A stretch of 5,026 nt of DNA from Candidatus Omnitrophota bacterium (GTDB taxonomy: Bacteria > Omnitrophota > Gorgyraeia > Pluralincolimonadales > Pluralincolimonadaceae), in NCBI GenBank assembly GCA_028706795.1, contig JAQTVK010000084.1:1-5026 (forward strand), in the 5' to 3' direction. The translations under genes and the position numbers were made by a program. A model generated the notes under the pieces. The model saw only the letters and a list, made by a program, of their open reading frames with translations, had not been told where the DNA came from and ran no database searches. Numbering within the stretch: the stretch's first letter is position 1; each line of letters begins with the position of its first letter. Of the stretch, positions 3,831-5,026 are shown one piece after another.

Positions 3831-5026
3831 CTATTCCGACGCCTCTTCGCCGCCGACGAGCGCGAACATGAATTCGCCTTCGGCCACAATTTTCCCGTCG
3901 ACGCTCGCGACGGCTTTAACCTGTACGGTCTTGGAGCGCAGTTTCAGCACCTCGGTCTCGAGGACGATCTGGTCCCCGGGTATGACAGCTTTACGGAATT
4001 TTACCTTGTCCATCGACATAAAGAAGGCGTATTTCCCGAGATTTTCCCTTTTGTTAAGCATCATCACGCCGGCAACCTGGGCCAGAGCTTCCATTATGAG
4101 GACTCCGGGCATTATCGGCATGTTCGGGAAGTGGCCCGGGAAATAAAATTCGTTCATCGTGACATTCTTTATGCCCACCGCCCTCTTATCGTCCTCAAGC
4201 TCTATTACCTTGTCGATCAGGAGGAACGGGTAGCGGTGCGGCAGTATCTTCTTTATGTCGTTGATATCGAGGGGCGTGCCCACGATACCGGGGCCTTTAC
4301 TTTCCATGGCACCGGCGCGCATACGCTCCTGCTGCTGCCTTATCTTCTGTAAAAGCCTGACGTTGAGCGGATGCCCGGATTTTACGGCTATCACATGGCC
4401 TTTTAAGGGCATGCCCAAAAGGTACAGGTCGCCCATGAGGTCCGAGACTTTGTGGCGCGCGAACTCATCGACAAACTTTAATTTGTTCTTTATGACGCCG
4501 TCCTTGCCGACGACGAGGGTGTTCTCGAAGTTCGCGCCTTTGCCCAACCCCTGCCTCCTCAATTCCTCGGCCTCGGCCTCCAGGCAGAAAGTCCTCGTCG
4601 GGGCTATCTCTTTCTCGTAGGTCTCAGGCGTTATCACGACCGAGACATACTGGGACCTGAGCAGCGGATGGTCATAGCTCAACATATATGATATCTTTAA
4701 TTCGGAATCGGGAAGTATTGCCAGGACCGTATCGTTCTCTTCGAGCCAGATAGGGTCTTTTACCGTAAAGGTCCTTTTCTGCTCCGACTGCGGCTGCACG
4801 CCCGCTTTCTTTATCAGCTCGACAAACGGCATCGCGGAACCGTCGAAACCGGGAAGTTCGGGCCCGTTTATCTCGACCTTGATATTGTCTATCATCATAC
4901 CGCTGAGCGCCGACAGCAGGTGTTCTACCGTATGTACCTCTGCGCTGTTGCAGGAGAGCGACGTCCTCCTCAGCTTGCGGCTGGATTCCATGACATTGGC
5001 AGTATTCGCTTTTATCACCGGCGAAT
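3831..5026 (-). CDS. lpxC/fabZ: Bifunctional LpxC-FabZ: UDP-3-O-acyl-GlcNAc deacetylase fused to 3-hydroxyacyl-ACP dehydratase, 5' end beyond window
   Basis: The visible part is about 397 residues; numbering here counts the GTG codon at 5018-5016 as 1. The frame is open to the right edge (Ser-Pro precede it), and the motif SPVIKANTANV is internal to LpxC, so roughly the first 50 residues are missing and that GTG is not the start. LpxC is the zinc deacetylase that commits the pathway to lipid A. Its key residues are all visible: VHTVEHLLSAL (28-38; base Glu32, zinc His33), GPELPGFDGSAMPFV (52-66), RHKVSDLMGDLYLLG (188-202; zinc His189 and Asp193), and SGHPLN with His216. After a short link (about 232-248) FabZ begins with IKKILPHRYPFLLIDKV, then PGHFPNMPIMPGVLIMEALAQ, with catalytic His296 and Glu310. 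FabZ makes trans-2-enoyl-ACP in fatty acid synthesis and competes for the 3-hydroxyacyl-ACP that LpxA uses. The fusion is known in Bacteroidota and some other phyla. Confidence 0.96.
   Translation of the reverse strand, partial: SPVIKANTANVMESSRKLRRTSLSCNSAEVHTVEHLLSALSGMMIDNIKVEINGPELPGFDGSAMPFVELIKKAGVQPQSEQKRTFTVKDPIWLEENDTVLAILPDSELKISYMLSYDHPLLRSQYVSVVITPETYEKEIAPTRTFCLEAEAEELRRQGLGKGANFENTLVVGKDGVIKNKLKFVDEFARHKVSDLMGDLYLLGMPLKGHVIAVKSGHPLNVRLLQKIRQQQERMRAGAMESKGPGIVGTPLDINDIKKILPHRYPFLLIDKVIELEDDKRAVGIKNVTMNEFYFPGHFPNMPIMPGVLIMEALAQVAGVMMLNKRENLGKYAFFMSMDKVKFRKAVIPGDQIVLETEVLKLRSKTVQVKAVASVDGKIVAEGEFMFALVGGEEASE

Noticed and set aside
3263..3871. Long open frame on the plus strand opposite lpxA.
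   Set aside because: Antisense to a well-conserved lpxA, with no family motif or ribosome binding site support.
3815..3889. A longer LpxA with 25 extra N-terminal residues starting at 3889.
   Set aside because: The extension is basic, Ser-rich translation of the end of the lpxC-fabZ gene in another frame; LpxA homology begins exactly at MKIHPTAIVD.

Overview
All seven genes in this window lie on the minus strand, so transcription runs from right to left. The organism is a diderm (Gram-negative-type) bacterium, because the right-hand 2.8 kb carries three early steps of lipid A synthesis. An LpxC-FabZ fusion, LpxI rather than LpxH, and an outer-membrane barrel placed before an ammonium transporter together suggest an uncultured lineage such as Omnitrophota (former OP3) or a relative. 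This taxonomic guess is an inference from gene content, not a measurement.

Right block (5026 to 1551, in transcription order): the 3' part of a bifunctional lpxC-fabZ gene cut by the window edge, lpxA, lpxI, and an OmpR/PhoB-type response regulator. Spacing is 16 nt, 6 nt and a 4-nt overlap (GTGA), so this reads as one operon with translational coupling into the regulator. FabZ makes or consumes 3-hydroxyacyl-ACP, LpxA loads that acyl group on UDP-GlcNAc, LpxC deacetylates the product, and LpxI later cleaves UDP-diacylglucosamine to lipid X. The regulator has lost most of its canonical receiver-domain residues but keeps the phospho-acceptor Asp.

Middle (1550 to 1350, 201 bp, no gene): it holds a 105-bp region bounded by a 15-bp perfect inverted repeat. 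Next comes a run of three clear (possibly four) 11-bp direct repeats, then a TATACT -10-like hexamer 9 nt further on, almost touching the next start codon. This has the geometry of a PhoB/OmpR-type activated promoter and predicts a leaderless or nearly leaderless message.

Left block (1349 to 1): a 60-residue stand-alone rubrerythrin-type rubredoxin, a signal-peptide-bearing predicted outer-membrane beta-barrel protein of unknown function, and the first 100 codons of an ammonium transporter (Amt) that runs off the window. The barrel and amt genes are 12 nt apart, and the amt ribosome binding site overlaps the barrel stop codon. A reasonable but unproven picture is that the atypical regulator, or a relative, acts on the direct repeats to control a rubredoxin / outer-membrane barrel / ammonium-uptake unit.
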